The notes beneath the pieces were generated by a model, which was not told where the DNA came from, searched no databases, and saw only the letters and a list, made by a program, of their open reading frames with translations. A stretch of DNA of 64,000 nt, taken from the NCBI RefSeq assembly GCF_001422815.1, contig NZ_LMMP01000003.1, positions 317,612 to 381,611 on the forward strand. The letters are read 5' to 3'. Position 1 is the first letter of the stretch. The number at the start of each line of letters is the position of its first letter. The position numbers were made by a program, and so were the translations under genes. Below, one piece after another: positions 53,795 to 63,229 of the stretch. The stretch comes from Methylobacterium sp. Leaf91 (GTDB lineage: Bacteria; Pseudomonadota; Alphaproteobacteria; Rhizobiales; Beijerinckiaceae).

Positions 53795-54495
53795 CGCGAG
53801 TGCTCATCGTCGAGGACGACAGCGACATCAGGGCCATGCTGGCGCGGGGCCTGGAGGCCGAAGGGTTCTCCGTGGGCGTAGCCGGTTGCGTGGACGACGC
53901 CCTCACCTCCGCCCGTGACGAGGCGCCCGGCGCCGTCGTCCTCGACATCACCCTGCCAGACGGGTCCGGCCACGATGTCTGCCGCTCCCTGCGCGAAGGC
54001 GGCTATCCCGGCCCGATCCTGTTCCTTTCGGCGCGCGACGAGGTCCGTGACCGGGCGGAAGGATTGGCGCTCGGGGCCGACGACTACATCGTCAAGCCCT
54101 TCGTCTTCGACGAACTCCTCGCCCGGCTGCAGACGCATCTCCTGCGCCGCAAGGAATCGGACCAGCCGCGCACCATCGTCACCGCAGGCAAGCTCGTCCT
54201 CGATCTCAACATTCGTCAGGTCTCCCTCGGGGATGCGACGGCGCGCCTCACGCCGCGCGAGGCGGAGCTCCTCGCTCTCCTCATGGACAAGGCCAACCAG
54301 CCGGTGTCGCGCGGCGACATCTTCGACAAATTATGGGCGGGCCAGGGCGGCCTGTCGCTGAATGTCGTCGATGTCTACGTGGGTTACCTACGTACCAAGC
54401 TGTCCGATTTCGTGCGCTTCGGCGGGCCGGTCATCGTTACCGTGCGGGGCCGGGGCTTCATGCTCGACCTGCGGGGCCAGGATTTCCGCCACTGA
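53791..54495 (+). CDS. mxbM: OmpR-family response regulator (MxbM position)
   Basis: 234-residue DNA-binding regulator. Receiver domain: VLIVEDDSDI acidic pair, phospho-acceptor Asp52 in VVLDITLPDGSG, and Lys in ADDYIVKPF. Winged-helix output domain in the second half (RLTPREAELLALLMDKANQP; VVDVYVGYLRTKL). It should control the pqq operon directly downstream and methanol dehydrogenase genes, following what is known of MxbM. 179 bases separate it from pqqA. Confidence 0.82.
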   Translation: MTRVLIVEDDSDIRAMLARGLEAEGFSVGVAGCVDDALTSARDEAPGAVVLDITLPDGSGHDVCRSLREGGYPGPILFLSARDEVRDRAEGLALGADDYIVKPFVFDELLARLQTHLLRRKESDQPRTIVTAGKLVLDLNIRQVSLGDATARLTPREAELLALLMDKANQPVSRGDIFDKLWAGQGGLSLNVVDVYVGYLRTKLSDFVRFGGPVIVTVRGRGFMLDLRGQDFRH

Positions 54496-54545
54496 GCACG
54501 ATGCGCTTTCTCGGCCTGTTCCGGGACGATCCGGCAATTTATCGC

Positions 54546-54575
54546 TTGAAGAGTCCGGCGGAATTGTCGATATAG
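54546..54575 (+). promoter_or_regulatory. candidate pqqA promoter
   Basis: TTGAAG (54546-54551) and ATATAG (54570-54575), spaced by 18 bases, lie about 100 bases ahead of pqqA in the gap after the response regulator gene. The sequence is AT-richer than the neighbourhood. The exact transcription start is not shown by the sequence. Confidence 0.4.
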
Positions 54576-54674
54576 CTCCCGCGACAGAAATGACTGCGCC
54601 GTCAGTGTCTTAGGATCTTCTTAAGCGAGATCTGGACGCTGCTGACGTTCAAGAAACCATCTAGGAGAAACACC

Positions 54675-54764
54675 ATGACCTGGGCTGCCCCCGTCGTTTC
54701 CGAGATCTGTGTCGGCATGGAAGTCACCAGCTACGAGTCGGCTGAGATCGACACCTTCAACTAA
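54675..54764 (+). CDS. pqqA: PQQ precursor peptide PqqA
   Basis: 29-residue peptide, too short for ordinary gene callers. It is the substrate from which PQQ is made: Glu16 and Tyr20 (in GMEVTSYES) are joined by PqqE and excised. Sequence is near-identical in pattern to M. extorquens PqqA (WAAPVVSEICVG). A strong ribosome site TAGGAGA lies 8 bases upstream, fitting its high expression. 44 bases separate it from pqqB. Confidence 0.97.
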   Translation: MTWAAPVVSEICVGMEVTSYESAEIDTFN

Positions 54765-54808
54765 GACATCATGTCGTGCTTGAGGATCGAGGCAGCGCCG
54801 GTTCAGCC

Positions 54809-55708
54809 ATGCATGTCGTGATCCTCGGCTCGGCCGCGGGCGGCGGCCTTCCCCAGTGGAATTGCCGCTGCCCCATCTGCTCGCTCGCCCGCGAGGATTC
54901 CTCGAAGGTGCGCCCTCGAACCCAGTCGAGCATCGCCGTGTCGCCCGATGGCGAGCGCTGGCTCCTGGTGAACGCCTCGCCGGACATCCGGCAGCAACTC
55001 TTCGACAATCCGGCCATGCATCCGCGCGAAGGCCTGCGCCATTCGCCAATCCATGCCGTGCTTCTGACGAATGGCGATGTCGACCACGTGGCGGGGCTGC
55101 TCACCCTGCGCGAAGGCCAGCCCTACACGCTCTACGCCACCTCCGGCATCCTCGATTCGGTCAACGCCAACCGGGTCTTCGACGTGATGGCCGCCGACGT
55201 GGTGTCGCGCGAGAAGATCGCCCTCGACCATGCCTTCGAGCCGGTTCCCGGCCTGACCGTCACACTGTTCTCGGTGCCGGGAAAGGTGCCGCTCTGGCTC
55301 GAGGACGAGACCATGGAGATCGGCGCAGAGACCGAGACCACCGTGGGTGCGATGATCGAGTCCGGTGGGCGTCGCCTCGCCTATATTCCCGGCTGCGCCC
55401 GCGTCACGGACGGGCTGAAGCGACGCATATCGGGTGTCGACGCGCTTCTGTTCGACGGGACCGTGCTGCTCGACGACGACATGATCCGCGCCGGGGTCGG
55501 CGTGAAGACCGGATGGCGCATGGGCCACGTGCCGATGACGGGACAGGGCGGATCGATCGCCGCGCTCGCCGATGTGGAAATCGGTCGCCGCGTCTTCGTT
55601 CATATCAACAACACCAATCCTGTGCTGGTGGAAGAATCGGACGAACGCCGATCGGTGGAGGCGGAAGGCTGGACCGTCGCCCATGACGGGCTGACGCTGG
55701 CGCTCTAG
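54809..55708 (+). CDS. pqqB: PQQ biosynthesis protein PqqB
   Basis: 299-residue metallo-beta-lactamase-fold protein required for PQQ synthesis; proposed to hydroxylate the Tyr of the processed precursor. The start is HVVILGSAAGGGLPQWNCRC with the PqqB-specific zinc Cys cluster (NCRCPICSLA), and the core LLTNGDVDHVAGLLTLRE is the family's altered HxHxDH motif. ATG at 54809. 148 bases separate it from pqqCD, with a TATATT patch at about 55742, so a secondary promoter is possible. Confidence 0.96.
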   Translation: MHVVILGSAAGGGLPQWNCRCPICSLAREDSSKVRPRTQSSIAVSPDGERWLLVNASPDIRQQLFDNPAMHPREGLRHSPIHAVLLTNGDVDHVAGLLTLREGQPYTLYATSGILDSVNANRVFDVMAADVVSREKIALDHAFEPVPGLTVTLFSVPGKVPLWLEDETMEIGAETETTVGAMIESGGRRLAYIPGCARVTDGLKRRISGVDALLFDGTVLLDDDMIRAGVGVKTGWRMGHVPMTGQGGSIAALADVEIGRRVFVHINNTNPVLVEESDERRSVEAEGWTVAHDGLTLAL

Positions 55709-55856
55709 ATCGGCGCCCGGCTGGCATTTTAATGCCGCCATCTTATATTGTGTCCAATGGAATTGTGCGGTCCATGTCCGTGGCCTTCACGGAAATCGGC
55801 GCCATCTATAAGAAAAGTTCTCTTCGCCGCCCTTCGTCGAAACGCCGAGCTACGCC

Positions 55857-56933
55857 ATGACCGCGCCTTTCCCCACGCCCAAGACCGACGAGTCCCAGCG
55901 CCTGCTCAGCCCCGAAGAACTCGAAGCGGCGCTTCGAGACATCGGCGCGAGGCGCTATCACAACCTGCATCCGTTCCACCGCCTGCTTCACGACGGCAAG
56001 CTGAACAAGGATCAGGTCCGGGCCTGGGCCCTCAACCGCTACTATTACCAGGCCATGATCCCGGTGAAGGACGCCGCCGTGCTCGCCCGCATGGAGGATG
56101 CGAGCCTGCGCCGCGTCTGGCGCCAGCGCATCGTCGATCATGATGGCGACGCACCCGGCGATGGCGGCATCGAGCGCTGGCTCAAGCTGGCCGAGGGCGT
56201 CGGCTTCCGTCGCGACTACGTGGAATCCACGCAAGGTATCCTGTCGGCGACGCGCTTCTCGGTGGATGCCTACGTGCATTTCGTGAAGGAGCGCTCGCTG
56301 CTGGAGGCCATCGCCTCCTCGCTCACCGAGATGTTCTCGCCGACAATCATCTCCGAGCGCGTGGCCGGGATGCTAAAGAACTACGATTTCATCACCAAGG
56401 ACACGCTGGCCTATTTCGACAAGCGCCTGACCCAGGCCCCCCGCGATGCGGAATTCGCCATCGACTACGTCAAGCAGCACGCCACGACGCCCGAACTGCA
56501 GCGTCAGGCCATGGCCGCGCTGACCTTCAAGTGCAACGTGCTCTGGACGCAGCTCGACGCGCTCTACTTCTCCTATGTGGCTCCGGGCATGACCCCGCCG
56601 GATGCCTGGACGCCCGGCACCGGCCTCGTGCCCGAGGTGGCGCAGGCGGCCGGCACCGGCACGATCCGGTCGGGCGACGTGCCTCGTCTGCCTCGCGGCG
56701 TCCGCCTGCGCCACGACGAGGTCCGCGGCCAGCACGTCTTGCTGGCGCCCGAGCGCACCTTCGACCTCGACGCCAATGCCGTGGCGGTCCTGTCCCTCGT
56801 GGATGGGCAGCGCAGCGTGCGAGACATTGCGGTGAAGCTCGCCGAGACCTTCACCGCCGACCCGGACGTGATCGAGGTCGACGTCCTGGCCATGCTCAAC
56901 GACCTCGCCACGAAACGGGTTCTGGAGCGATGA
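55857..56933 (+). CDS. pqqCD: fused PQQ biosynthesis protein PqqC/D
   Basis: 358-residue fusion of PqqC and PqqD. Residues 1-250 are PqqC, the cofactorless oxidase that carries out the last oxidation and ring closure ([27 protein letters not shown]-type helix here [16 protein letters not shown]). Residues 265-358 are PqqD, the peptide chaperone that binds PqqA and hands it to PqqE ([18 protein letters not shown]). The fusion is typical of Methylobacterium. Overlaps pqqE by 4 bases. Confidence 0.96.
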   Translation: MTAPFPTPKTDESQRLLSPEELEAALRDIGARRYHNLHPFHRLLHDGKLNKDQVRAWALNRYYYQAMIPVKDAAVLARMEDASLRRVWRQRIVDHDGDAPGDGGIERWLKLAEGVGFRRDYVESTQGILSATRFSVDAYVHFVKERSLLEAIASSLTEMFSPTIISERVAGMLKNYDFITKDTLAYFDKRLTQAPRDAEFAIDYVKQHATTPELQRQAMAALTFKCNVLWTQLDALYFSYVAPGMTPPDAWTPGTGLVPEVAQAAGTGTIRSGDVPRLPRGVRLRHDEVRGQHVLLAPERTFDLDANAVAVLSLVDGQRSVRDIAVKLAETFTADPDVIEVDVLAMLNDLATKRVLER

Positions 56934-58087
56934 ACGCCATCACGCCGAATACCCCTTCCCTGCCGGCTCCGGTCGGGCTCCTCGCGGAGCTGACCCATCG
57001 CTGTCCCCTGCGCTGTCCCTATTGCTCGAACCCGCTCGAACTCGACCGGCGCTCGGGCGAGCTCGACACGGCGACATGGCAGCGCGTGCTGACGGAGGCG
57101 GCGGGTCTCGGCGTGCTGCATGTCCACCTCTCCGGCGGCGAGCCCACGGCCCGCAGCGACATCGTCGAGATCACCCAGACCTGCGCCAAGCTGGGCCTGT
57201 ATTCCAATCTCATCACGTCGGGCGTCGGCGGTGCTCTGGCCAAGCTCGACGCCCTCTACGACGCGGGCCTCGACCATGTGCAGCTGTCGGTGCAAGGCGT
57301 CGACGCGGCCAACGCGGAGAAAATCGGCGGCCTGAAGAACGCTCAGCCGCAGAAATTCGCCTTTGCCGAACGCGTGACGCAGCTCGGCCTTCCGCTGACG
57401 CTGAATTCCGTGATCCATCGGGGCAACATCCACGAGGTCGAGGGCTTCATCGACTTGGCCGTCAAGCTCGGCGCCAAGCGCCTGGAGGTCGCCCACACCC
57501 AGTATTACGGCTGGGCCTATGTGAACCGCGCCGCTCTGATGCCGGACAAGGCCCAGGTCGATCAGTCGATCCGTATCGTCGAGGCGGCGCGCGAGCGGCT
57601 GAAGGGCCAGCTCGTCATCGATCTGGTCGTGCCCGATTACTACGCGAAGTACCCCAAGGCCTGCGCCGGCGGCTGGGGCCGCAAGCTGATGAACGTCACG
57701 CCCGCTGGCAAGGTGCTCCCCTGCCACGCCGCCGAGACCATCAAGCATCTCGAATTCTGGTACGTCTCCGACCATTCGCTCGCCGATATCTGGGCGAATT
57801 CCCCGGCCTTCACCGCCTATCGCGGGACGGATTGGATGAAGGAGCCGTGCCGCTCCTGCGACCGGCGTGAGAAGGATTGGGGCGGCTGCCGCTGTCAGGC
57901 GCTGGCTCTGGCCGGCGATGCCGCCGCCACCGACCCAGCCTGCTCGCTCTCCCCCCTCCATTCGAAGGTGCGGGAACTCGCCAAGGAAGAGGCGGCCGAG
58001 ACACCGCCCGATTATGTCTACCGGACGATCGGCAGCAACGTGGACCGTGTTGCGCCGCCGCCCCTGAAAGAGGATGCTCCCCTGTGA
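56930..58087 (+). CDS. pqqE: radical SAM enzyme PqqE
   Basis: 385-residue enzyme that forms the carbon-carbon bond between Glu and Tyr of PqqA. The CxxxCxxC cluster is [15 protein letters not shown] (Cys25, 29, 32). The C-terminal SPASM region has [14 protein letters not shown] and a Cys-rich end ([18 protein letters not shown]) for two further iron-sulfur clusters. ATG overlaps the pqqCD stop codon; its own stop overlaps the GTG of the next gene. Confidence 0.96.
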   Translation: MNAITPNTPSLPAPVGLLAELTHRCPLRCPYCSNPLELDRRSGELDTATWQRVLTEAAGLGVLHVHLSGGEPTARSDIVEITQTCAKLGLYSNLITSGVGGALAKLDALYDAGLDHVQLSVQGVDAANAEKIGGLKNAQPQKFAFAERVTQLGLPLTLNSVIHRGNIHEVEGFIDLAVKLGAKRLEVAHTQYYGWAYVNRAALMPDKAQVDQSIRIVEAARERLKGQLVIDLVVPDYYAKYPKACAGGWGRKLMNVTPAGKVLPCHAAETIKHLEFWYVSDHSLADIWANSPAFTAYRGTDWMKEPCRSCDRREKDWGGCRCQALALAGDAAATDPACSLSPLHSKVRELAKEEAAETPPDYVYRTIGSNVDRVAPPPLKEDAPL

Positions 58088-58797
58088 AGCCCGTTCTCGT
58101 CGCGTTCGCTCTTTCGTTTGCCGGCCTGCCCGCCGTGGCGCAGGGTACGCCCCCGGCCGATGCGCCCGCTGTCACCAAGGCCAACACCGCCACCCCGCCC
58201 AACGCCTCGGACCTGCTCTTCGAAGAGCCGCAGATGAAGAACGTGCCGCCGGGCTCGACCCTCACCTACGCCTATCTCCGGCGCAGCGGCATCTCCAAGG
58301 GTCCGTTCGGCCCGACCATGGACGACCAGATCAAGCTCACCATCGAGCCCGGTGCGGCGCCGGAAAACCGGACGATCCGCGTACAGATGTTTTCGGGCGC
58401 GAACCGCTTCCCCGCCGGCCCGTTCAACGACATGCCCGGCAACCCGGTGATGACCCTTTTTCTGGAACATCACCTCATCGACCTCGCCAAGGTGCTCTCG
58501 GCCAACCCACGCTACATCAAGAACGGAATCCGCAAGGCCCTGCGAGACAACGCGACGGTGACCGCGACGACGGCGACCGTGAAGGGGCAGACCGTGGATG
58601 CCTGGCGCGTTGAGGTGCAGCCCTTCATCGACGACAAGATGAAGGACCGCATGCGCGGCCTCGAGAACCTGAAATACACCTTCGTGACTTCGTCTGCCGT
58701 GCCCGGCGAGCTGCTCTCCATCGAAGCGCAGTCGAAGTCCAAGGATGGCGGCGAGCTTCTCCAGGAGAACCTGACCTATGATCCGAATGCTGGCTAA
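58084..58797 (+). CDS. secreted protein in the pqq operon, unknown function
   Basis: 237-residue exported protein. Start is a GTG overlapping the pqqE stop; signal [18 protein letters not shown]. The mature part is a beta-rich domain with [39 protein letters not shown] and [19 protein letters not shown]; no Cys. Family not recognised. Tight coupling to pqqE and overlap with the next small secreted protein gene suggest a periplasmic partner of PQQ or of a PQQ enzyme. Confidence 0.75.
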   Translation: MKPVLVAFALSFAGLPAVAQGTPPADAPAVTKANTATPPNASDLLFEEPQMKNVPPGSTLTYAYLRRSGISKGPFGPTMDDQIKLTIEPGAAPENRTIRVQMFSGANRFPAGPFNDMPGNPVMTLFLEHHLIDLAKVLSANPRYIKNGIRKALRDNATVTATTATVKGQTVDAWRVEVQPFIDDKMKDRMRGLENLKYTFVTSSAVPGELLSIEAQSKSKDGGELLQENLTYDPNAG

Positions 58798-59146
58798 AGG
58801 CGGCCTTATCGCGCTCGCGCTCGGCGTCGCCGCCGCACCGGCCCAGGCCGTGGAGAGCGAGAACGACTACCCTACCGAGGCACGGGCCGATTACGTGTTC
58901 GGCTGCATGGCGGCCAACGGACAATCGCGGGAAGCGCTCTCTCGCTGCTCCTGCTCCATCGACGCCCTCGCGTCGATCCTGACCTATGACAAATACGTCC
59001 AGGCGAGCACGGTCCTGTCCATGCGCCAAGGCATCGGCGCCCGCTCGAACGAATTCAAATCGACCAAAGTGTTCGACGACAAGGTCGCGGATCTTCGCCG
59101 CGCCCAGGCCGAAGCCGAGATCCGCTGCTATCGCGGCGGAGTGTAA
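58778..59146 (+). CDS. small secreted four-Cys protein in the pqq operon
   Basis: 122-residue exported protein starting within the end of the previous gene (20-base overlap); an AGGAG lies 9-10 bases ahead of the ATG at 58778. Signal GGLIALALGVAAAPAQA. The mature part has four Cys: FGCMAANGQ, RCSCSIDAL and IRCYRGG. Proteins with the RCSCSID pattern occur near PQQ-dependent alcohol oxidation genes, but no function is known. Probably a disulfide-stabilised periplasmic helper. Confidence 0.75.
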   Translation: MIRMLAKGGLIALALGVAAAPAQAVESENDYPTEARADYVFGCMAANGQSREALSRCSCSIDALASILTYDKYVQASTVLSMRQGIGARSNEFKSTKVFDDKVADLRRAQAEAEIRCYRGGV

Positions 59147-59184
59147 CCGGCGGGATCCACCCCAGATACGGCGCCCCTATCCAC

Positions 59185-59301
59185 CCACCTCATCCTGAGG
59201 CTCCGCGAAGTGGCCTCGAAGGCGCCCTCCAATGCTCGCGACGCGACCTGGAGGCCTCCTTCGAGGCCTTCGCTTTGCTTCGGCACCTCAGGATGAGGTG
59301 G
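59185..59301. repeat. inverted-repeat extragenic element (CCACCTCATCCTGAGG type)
   Basis: 117 bases bounded by CCACCTCATCCTGAGG (59185-59200) and its inverse CCTCAGGATGAGGTGG (59286-59301), with a GGCCTCGAAGGC/GCCTTCGA internal complement. This end motif is widespread between genes in Rhizobiales. It separates the pqq operon from the fol operon and could fold into a long hairpin. Confidence 0.8.
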
Positions 59302-59359
59302 AAGAATGGGACCATCCTGGTCTACAGCATAGAGATCGATCCCTCGTCGAAGAGCTCCC

Positions 59360-60196
59360 GTGACGTCTTCTCCTCCGATCCTGAAAACCCTTCTGCCCGG
59401 TCTCGGAGAGCGCGTGCTCGTCATGGGTATCCTCAACGTCACCCCGGACTCCTTCTCCGATGGCGGACGTTTCGAGGGTGTCGAGGCGGCACGCTCCCAG
59501 GCCGGCGCGCTCGTGGCGGAAGGGGCGGCCCTCGTCGATATCGGCGGAGAATCGACGCGGCCGGGCCATACGCCCGTGTCGGCCGAGGAGGAGCAGGCCC
59601 GCATCCTGCCCGTCATCCGCGATCTCGCCCCGCGCCTTGCGGTCCCCATCTCGGTGGACACCTACAAGGCCTCCACCGCCGATGCGGCGCTGGCGGCCGG
59701 CGCGCGCATCGTCAACGATGTCTGGGGCCTGCAGCGCGAGCCCGACATCGCCCGCGTGGCGGCTGCCCATGGCGCGCCCGTCATGGTAATGCACAATCGC
59801 GAGACCATCGATCCCGCGATCGACATCATCGCCGACATGCTGCGCTTCTTCGAGCGATCCCTCGACATCGCCCGCCGCGCCGGCATCTCGGATAGGGACA
59901 TCGTACTCGATCCGGGGATCGGTTTCGGCAAGAGCTGGGCCCAGCATCTCGAAGCCATGCGGCGCCTGCCCGAGATCAAGGCGCTGGGCTTTCCCGTCCT
60001 CGTCGGCGTCTCGCGCAAGTCGATGCTCGGGCGCCTGCACAATGCCGAGACGAAGCCGGTGGATCGCCTGTTCGGCTCGCTCTCGAGCCACGTCCTCGCC
60101 GCCACGCTGGGGGCCGACATCGTCCGCGTCCACGATGTGGCGCCCCATGTCGACGCCCTTCGCGTGGTCGACGCCGTGATGCGGACAGCTCCATGA
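59360..60196 (+). CDS. folP: dihydropteroate synthase FolP
   Basis: 278-residue TIM-barrel enzyme joining p-aminobenzoate to the pterin pyrophosphate in folate synthesis. Complete motif set: MGILNVTPDSFSDGG, DIGGESTRPG, SVDTYKA, VNDVWG, DPGIGFGKS and GVSRKSM. Start is a GTG at 59360. First gene of folP-folB-folK, each overlapping by 4 bases. In contrast to the DUF6513 protein, this is the orthodox folate enzyme. Confidence 0.96.
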   Translation: MTSSPPILKTLLPGLGERVLVMGILNVTPDSFSDGGRFEGVEAARSQAGALVAEGAALVDIGGESTRPGHTPVSAEEEQARILPVIRDLAPRLAVPISVDTYKASTADAALAAGARIVNDVWGLQREPDIARVAAAHGAPVMVMHNRETIDPAIDIIADMLRFFERSLDIARRAGISDRDIVLDPGIGFGKSWAQHLEAMRRLPEIKALGFPVLVGVSRKSMLGRLHNAETKPVDRLFGSLSSHVLAATLGADIVRVHDVAPHVDALRVVDAVMRTAP

Positions 60197-60570
60197 CCGA
60201 CCGCATCCTGGTCGAACGCATCGCCGTCTTCGCCTATCACGGCCTCCTCGAGGAGGAAGCGCGGATAGGGCAGCGCTTCTACATTTCCCTCGACTGCCGG
60301 ATCGACCTGCGGCCGGCCGGTCTGTCGGACGACGTGGCGAAGACCGTGAGCTATGCCGACCTCACCGAGATCGTCGTGCGCATCGCCACCACCCGGCGCT
60401 TCGCCCTCATCGAAGCTCTGGCCGAGGCCATCGCCGCCGAGATCCTCGAGCGGTTCGAGGGCGTGGACAGCATCGTCGTGCGCGTCGACAAGCCGAGCGC
60501 GCCGGTACCGGCGGTGATCGACGGCGTCGCCATCTCGATCCTGCGCAGCCGGGCCGGACTCCCGCGATGA
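60193..60570 (+). CDS. folB: dihydroneopterin aldolase FolB
   Basis: 125-residue enzyme that cleaves dihydroneopterin to 6-hydroxymethyl-dihydropterin. Conserved: VERIAVFAYHGLLEEEARIG with the substrate Glu and the His-Gly, SYADLTEIV and the RVDKPSAPVP end with catalytic Lys. Overlaps folP and folK by 4 bases each. Confidence 0.95.
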   Translation: MTDRILVERIAVFAYHGLLEEEARIGQRFYISLDCRIDLRPAGLSDDVAKTVSYADLTEIVVRIATTRRFALIEALAEAIAAEILERFEGVDSIVVRVDKPSAPVPAVIDGVAISILRSRAGLPR

Positions 60571-61040
60571 GTGCCGCCTATCTCGGTCTCGGCAGCAATA
60601 TCGGCGACAAGGCCGCGACCATCGCCGAAGCCATCCGGCGGCTCGAAGCCAGCCCGGGCATCAGTCTCACGGCACGGTCAAGCGATTACCGCACGCCCCC
60701 CTGGGGCGATACCGATCAGGACTGGTTCCTCAACGCGGCCATCGCCGTCGAGACCGACCTGACTCCCCACGACCTGCTGGAGACAGGTCTCACCATCGAG
60801 ACCGCGATGGGTCGCGTGCGCGAGCGGCGCTGGGGGCCACGCGTCATCGATATCGATGTGCTCTCGTATGAGGGGGCGGCGATCTCCGACGAGCGTCTCG
60901 TCCTACCGCATCGTTTCGTGCGGGAGCGCGCCTTTGTCCTCGTTCCGCTCGCCGAGATCGCGCCGGATCTGGTCATCGGGCCGGAGACCGTGAGCCAAGC
61001 CCTGTCGAAGCTCGACACCACCGGTATCGTGCGGGACTGA
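60567..61040 (+). CDS. folK: HPPK, 6-hydroxymethyl-dihydropterin pyrophosphokinase FolK
   Basis: 157-residue kinase that transfers pyrophosphate from ATP to hydroxymethyl-dihydropterin. Signatures: YLGLGSNIGDK, DWFLNAAIAVET, RVRERRWGPRVIDIDVL and LPHRFVRERAFVLVPL. Last gene of the fol operon; convergent with the transpeptidase gene 11 bases away. Confidence 0.96.
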   Translation: MSAAYLGLGSNIGDKAATIAEAIRRLEASPGISLTARSSDYRTPPWGDTDQDWFLNAAIAVETDLTPHDLLETGLTIETAMGRVRERRWGPRVIDIDVLSYEGAAISDERLVLPHRFVRERAFVLVPLAEIAPDLVIGPETVSQALSKLDTTGIVRD

Positions 61041-61051
61041 GATTCGCCCAC

Positions 61052-61603
61052 TCACGGACGCAGTTCGACGGGCGTTCCCACATCCACCCGCGCGTAGATG
61101 GCCGCCATCTCGTCATTGGCCACGCCGACGCAGCCGCTGGTCCAGTCCTTCAGCCGATGGAGCCGGCCGAGCCAGGAGAAGCCGTTCATGATCCCGTGGA
61201 TCATGATGTCGCCGCCCGGCTCGTAGCCGCCGTCATGGGCGGCCAGCGTATCGGCTTCGTTCGGATAGGACACTTTCAGGGAAAGATGGGCGACGCTGAG
61301 CGGGTTGCGGTAGGCGATGGAATACAGCCCCTCAGGCGTACGCCCGTCGCCCTCCCGCTGCTTGTGACCGATGGGCGAGAATCCGAGAGAGACGGGATAG
61401 GTCGCCAGAACGCGGCCCTCACGCAGAAGAGTCAGGCGGCGGGCCGACTTCTCGACGAGAACACGGTCGGCCCGTTCAGGCTCTGCGACGAGCTCGGGTG
61501 CGACGCGGCCGATCTGGGCGCGATCGACCGCGACGATCCCCACCGCACCCAAGGCGAAGAGAGCTCCGACCGCAAAGCCGATCCGCCATCGTCGCATTGC
61601 CAC
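61052..61603 (-). CDS. L,D-transpeptidase (YkuD domain)
   Basis: 183-residue secreted or anchored enzyme that cross-links peptidoglycan or attaches proteins to it. Signal/anchor IGFAVGALFALGAVGIVAVD; catalytic motif IMIHG...WTSGCVGVANDEM with the nucleophilic Cys. ATG at 61603 has GGAGAGAG upstream. It is transcribed toward folK and lies between the fol and xox groups. Confidence 0.92.
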   Translation of the reverse strand: MAMRRWRIGFAVGALFALGAVGIVAVDRAQIGRVAPELVAEPERADRVLVEKSARRLTLLREGRVLATYPVSLGFSPIGHKQREGDGRTPEGLYSIAYRNPLSVAHLSLKVSYPNEADTLAAHDGGYEPGGDIMIHGIMNGFSWLGRLHRLKDWTSGCVGVANDEMAAIYARVDVGTPVELRP

Positions 61604-61659
61604 TCTCTCCGCTCGAACCTGGGGGGCTCATACCAAACCCCGCGAGTCCTGACGACCTG

Positions 61660-62514
61660 TCAGGGCGCGGCCGGTTCGAGCAGCTTGTTGCCTTCGTCCT
61701 CCAGCAACGGGACGTCGTAGTCGCGCAGAACCTTCTCGATATCGGCCCGGCGCTTGCGCAGGATCGTGTTGAGGCTGCGCTTCCAATCGTTCTCCTCCAT
61801 CCGCACGCCCATGGCGATGCGGAAGGTGAGTGCAGGACGATCAGGCTCCTGCAGAAGCGGCACGACCTTCATGGCGACACCGCTCTGCTTGGCGAGCCAA
61901 CCCGCGGCCGGCCCCCACAGGATCGCGGCGTCGATTGTCTTCTCGGCGAGATCACCGATGACCTCGGCGGAGACCGTCTGGTACTTGCGCGAAGGATCGA
62001 GCTGGTAGGGAGCGTAGGCCTTCATCGACGCGATCAAGCCGAGCTCACCCATCCGGTTCACGGGTGGCGTCCCCCCGATGACACCGATGGACTTGCCCTT
62101 GAGCTTCGGATCGTCGAGCCGGGTCACGTCGTCGAACTCGCCGCTGCGGACGACCAGGGCATAACTGGAGCGGTAATAGGGATTGGTGTGCTGGACGAGT
62201 TCACCGCCGGCAGCCGAGCCGATGATCAGGTCGCACAACCCGGTCCCGAGCGTATTGCGAACGAATCCGGGCCCCTGCGTCAGCCAGTAATAGCGGAGCT
62301 TGACCTTGAGCTCGTCGGCGAGGATCGCCGCGATCTTATTCTCGAATCCATTCTCCTTGCGTTCGGAGAACGGCATGTTGCCCGGGTCGCCGCAGACGCG
62401 CAGGACATCCGTGGTGACGAGGTCGGGAAGCGACTGCGCCAACGCGGGACGCGCCCCTGCCGAGATCAGCAGGAGCGCGCAAACCGTCGTGGTAAAGGAG
62501 CCAAAGCGTGCCAT
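61660..62514 (-). CDS. xoxJ: periplasmic binding-type protein XoxJ
   Basis: 284-residue exported protein: signal (TTTVCALLLISAGARPALAQ), then a type II solute-binding fold with LRVCGDPGNMPFSERKENG, LTQGPGFVRNTLGTGLCDLIIG and GKSIGVIGGTPPVNRMGE. It is the XoxJ/MxaJ-type partner of methanol dehydrogenase, proposed to assist activation or assembly of XoxF. ATG at 62514 overlaps the xoxG stop (TAATG). Confidence 0.93.
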   Translation of the reverse strand: MARFGSFTTTVCALLLISAGARPALAQSLPDLVTTDVLRVCGDPGNMPFSERKENGFENKIAAILADELKVKLRYYWLTQGPGFVRNTLGTGLCDLIIGSAAGGELVQHTNPYYRSSYALVVRSGEFDDVTRLDDPKLKGKSIGVIGGTPPVNRMGELGLIASMKAYAPYQLDPSRKYQTVSAEVIGDLAEKTIDAAILWGPAAGWLAKQSGVAMKVVPLLQEPDRPALTFRIAMGVRMEENDWKRSLNTILRKRRADIEKVLRDYDVPLLEDEGNKLLEPAAP

Positions 62515-63122
62515 TAGCCGCCCAGGCACTCCTTCTCGGCCTTCTTGGCCGCTTCCGGCTTGTCTTCCTTGTCGGTCGGTCGCACGCGCGGCATGGCACC
62601 GGAGGCGCGGGCCTTCAGGTAGACGTAGAGGTCGTCGGCGTAGCACATCACGTTCTTGTTATCGCCGAAGGCGGGCATCACGTTGGTGCCGCTCGAACTG
62701 ATGTCCTGCTTGCCACCGGCGATGATGCCGACGAACTCCTCATAAGACAGGCGCTTCAGCGAGTCCTTGAGGGCGGGCGCGTAGGTCGAACCCATGGCGT
62801 CGGGGCCGTGGCAGACGTGGCACTCGGCATGGTAGCGGCGGTAGCCGGAATAGGCGTACCAGTCGAACTTCTTGCCGTCGTTGGTGATGTGGTAGGTCGG
62901 GGCGCCATCCCCGTCGGAATACTTGCCGTCTTCGACCTTCACCGCCTGATACTTGTCGATCAGCTTGGCGTCCTTTTCAGGAGCATTCGGATCGAGCTGG
63001 TTCGCAACGGCAGGATCAGCGGCGGGCTTGGCATCCTGGGCCTGAACGGCGCCGGCGGAAGCGAATGCGAAAACGAGGGCGGCCACGAGCGGACGGATGG
63101 CGGCTTTGCTTTGATACTGCAA
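62514..63122 (-). CDS. xoxG: cytochrome cL-type electron acceptor XoxG
   Basis: About 202-residue c-type cytochrome that receives electrons from XoxF. Signal peptide (ALVFAFASAGAVQAQ), the heme site CHVCH, and the axial Met region MPAFGDNKNV. I chose a TTG at 63122 because it has GGGAGAA about 6 bases upstream; another TTG at 63143 opens the same frame. Overlaps xoxJ. Confidence 0.92.
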   Translation of the reverse strand: MQYQSKAAIRPLVAALVFAFASAGAVQAQDAKPAADPAVANQLDPNAPEKDAKLIDKYQAVKVEDGKYSDGDGAPTYHITNDGKKFDWYAYSGYRRYHAECHVCHGPDAMGSTYAPALKDSLKRLSYEEFVGIIAGGKQDISSSGTNVMPAFGDNKNVMCYADDLYVYLKARASGAMPRVRPTDKEDKPEAAKKAEKECLGG

Positions 63123-63199
63123 CGACGTTTCTCCCAGGAGCAACCGTCGGCCCGTTCGACCGACGTTCGAAGTGTTCTTAATAACGATCTAATCATAAA

Positions 63200-63229
63200 G
63201 GTGCCGGCGCGGAAACCCGCGCCGGCACC
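63200..63229 (-). terminator. hairpin between xoxF and xoxG
   Basis: Perfect 13-bp stem GGTGCCGGCGCGG (63200-63212) with 63217-63229, 4-base loop, followed on the minus strand by TTTATGATT. It lies 28 bases past the xoxF stop and before xoxG. It should terminate part of the xoxF transcripts and so lower expression of xoxG and xoxJ relative to xoxF. Confidence 0.75.
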
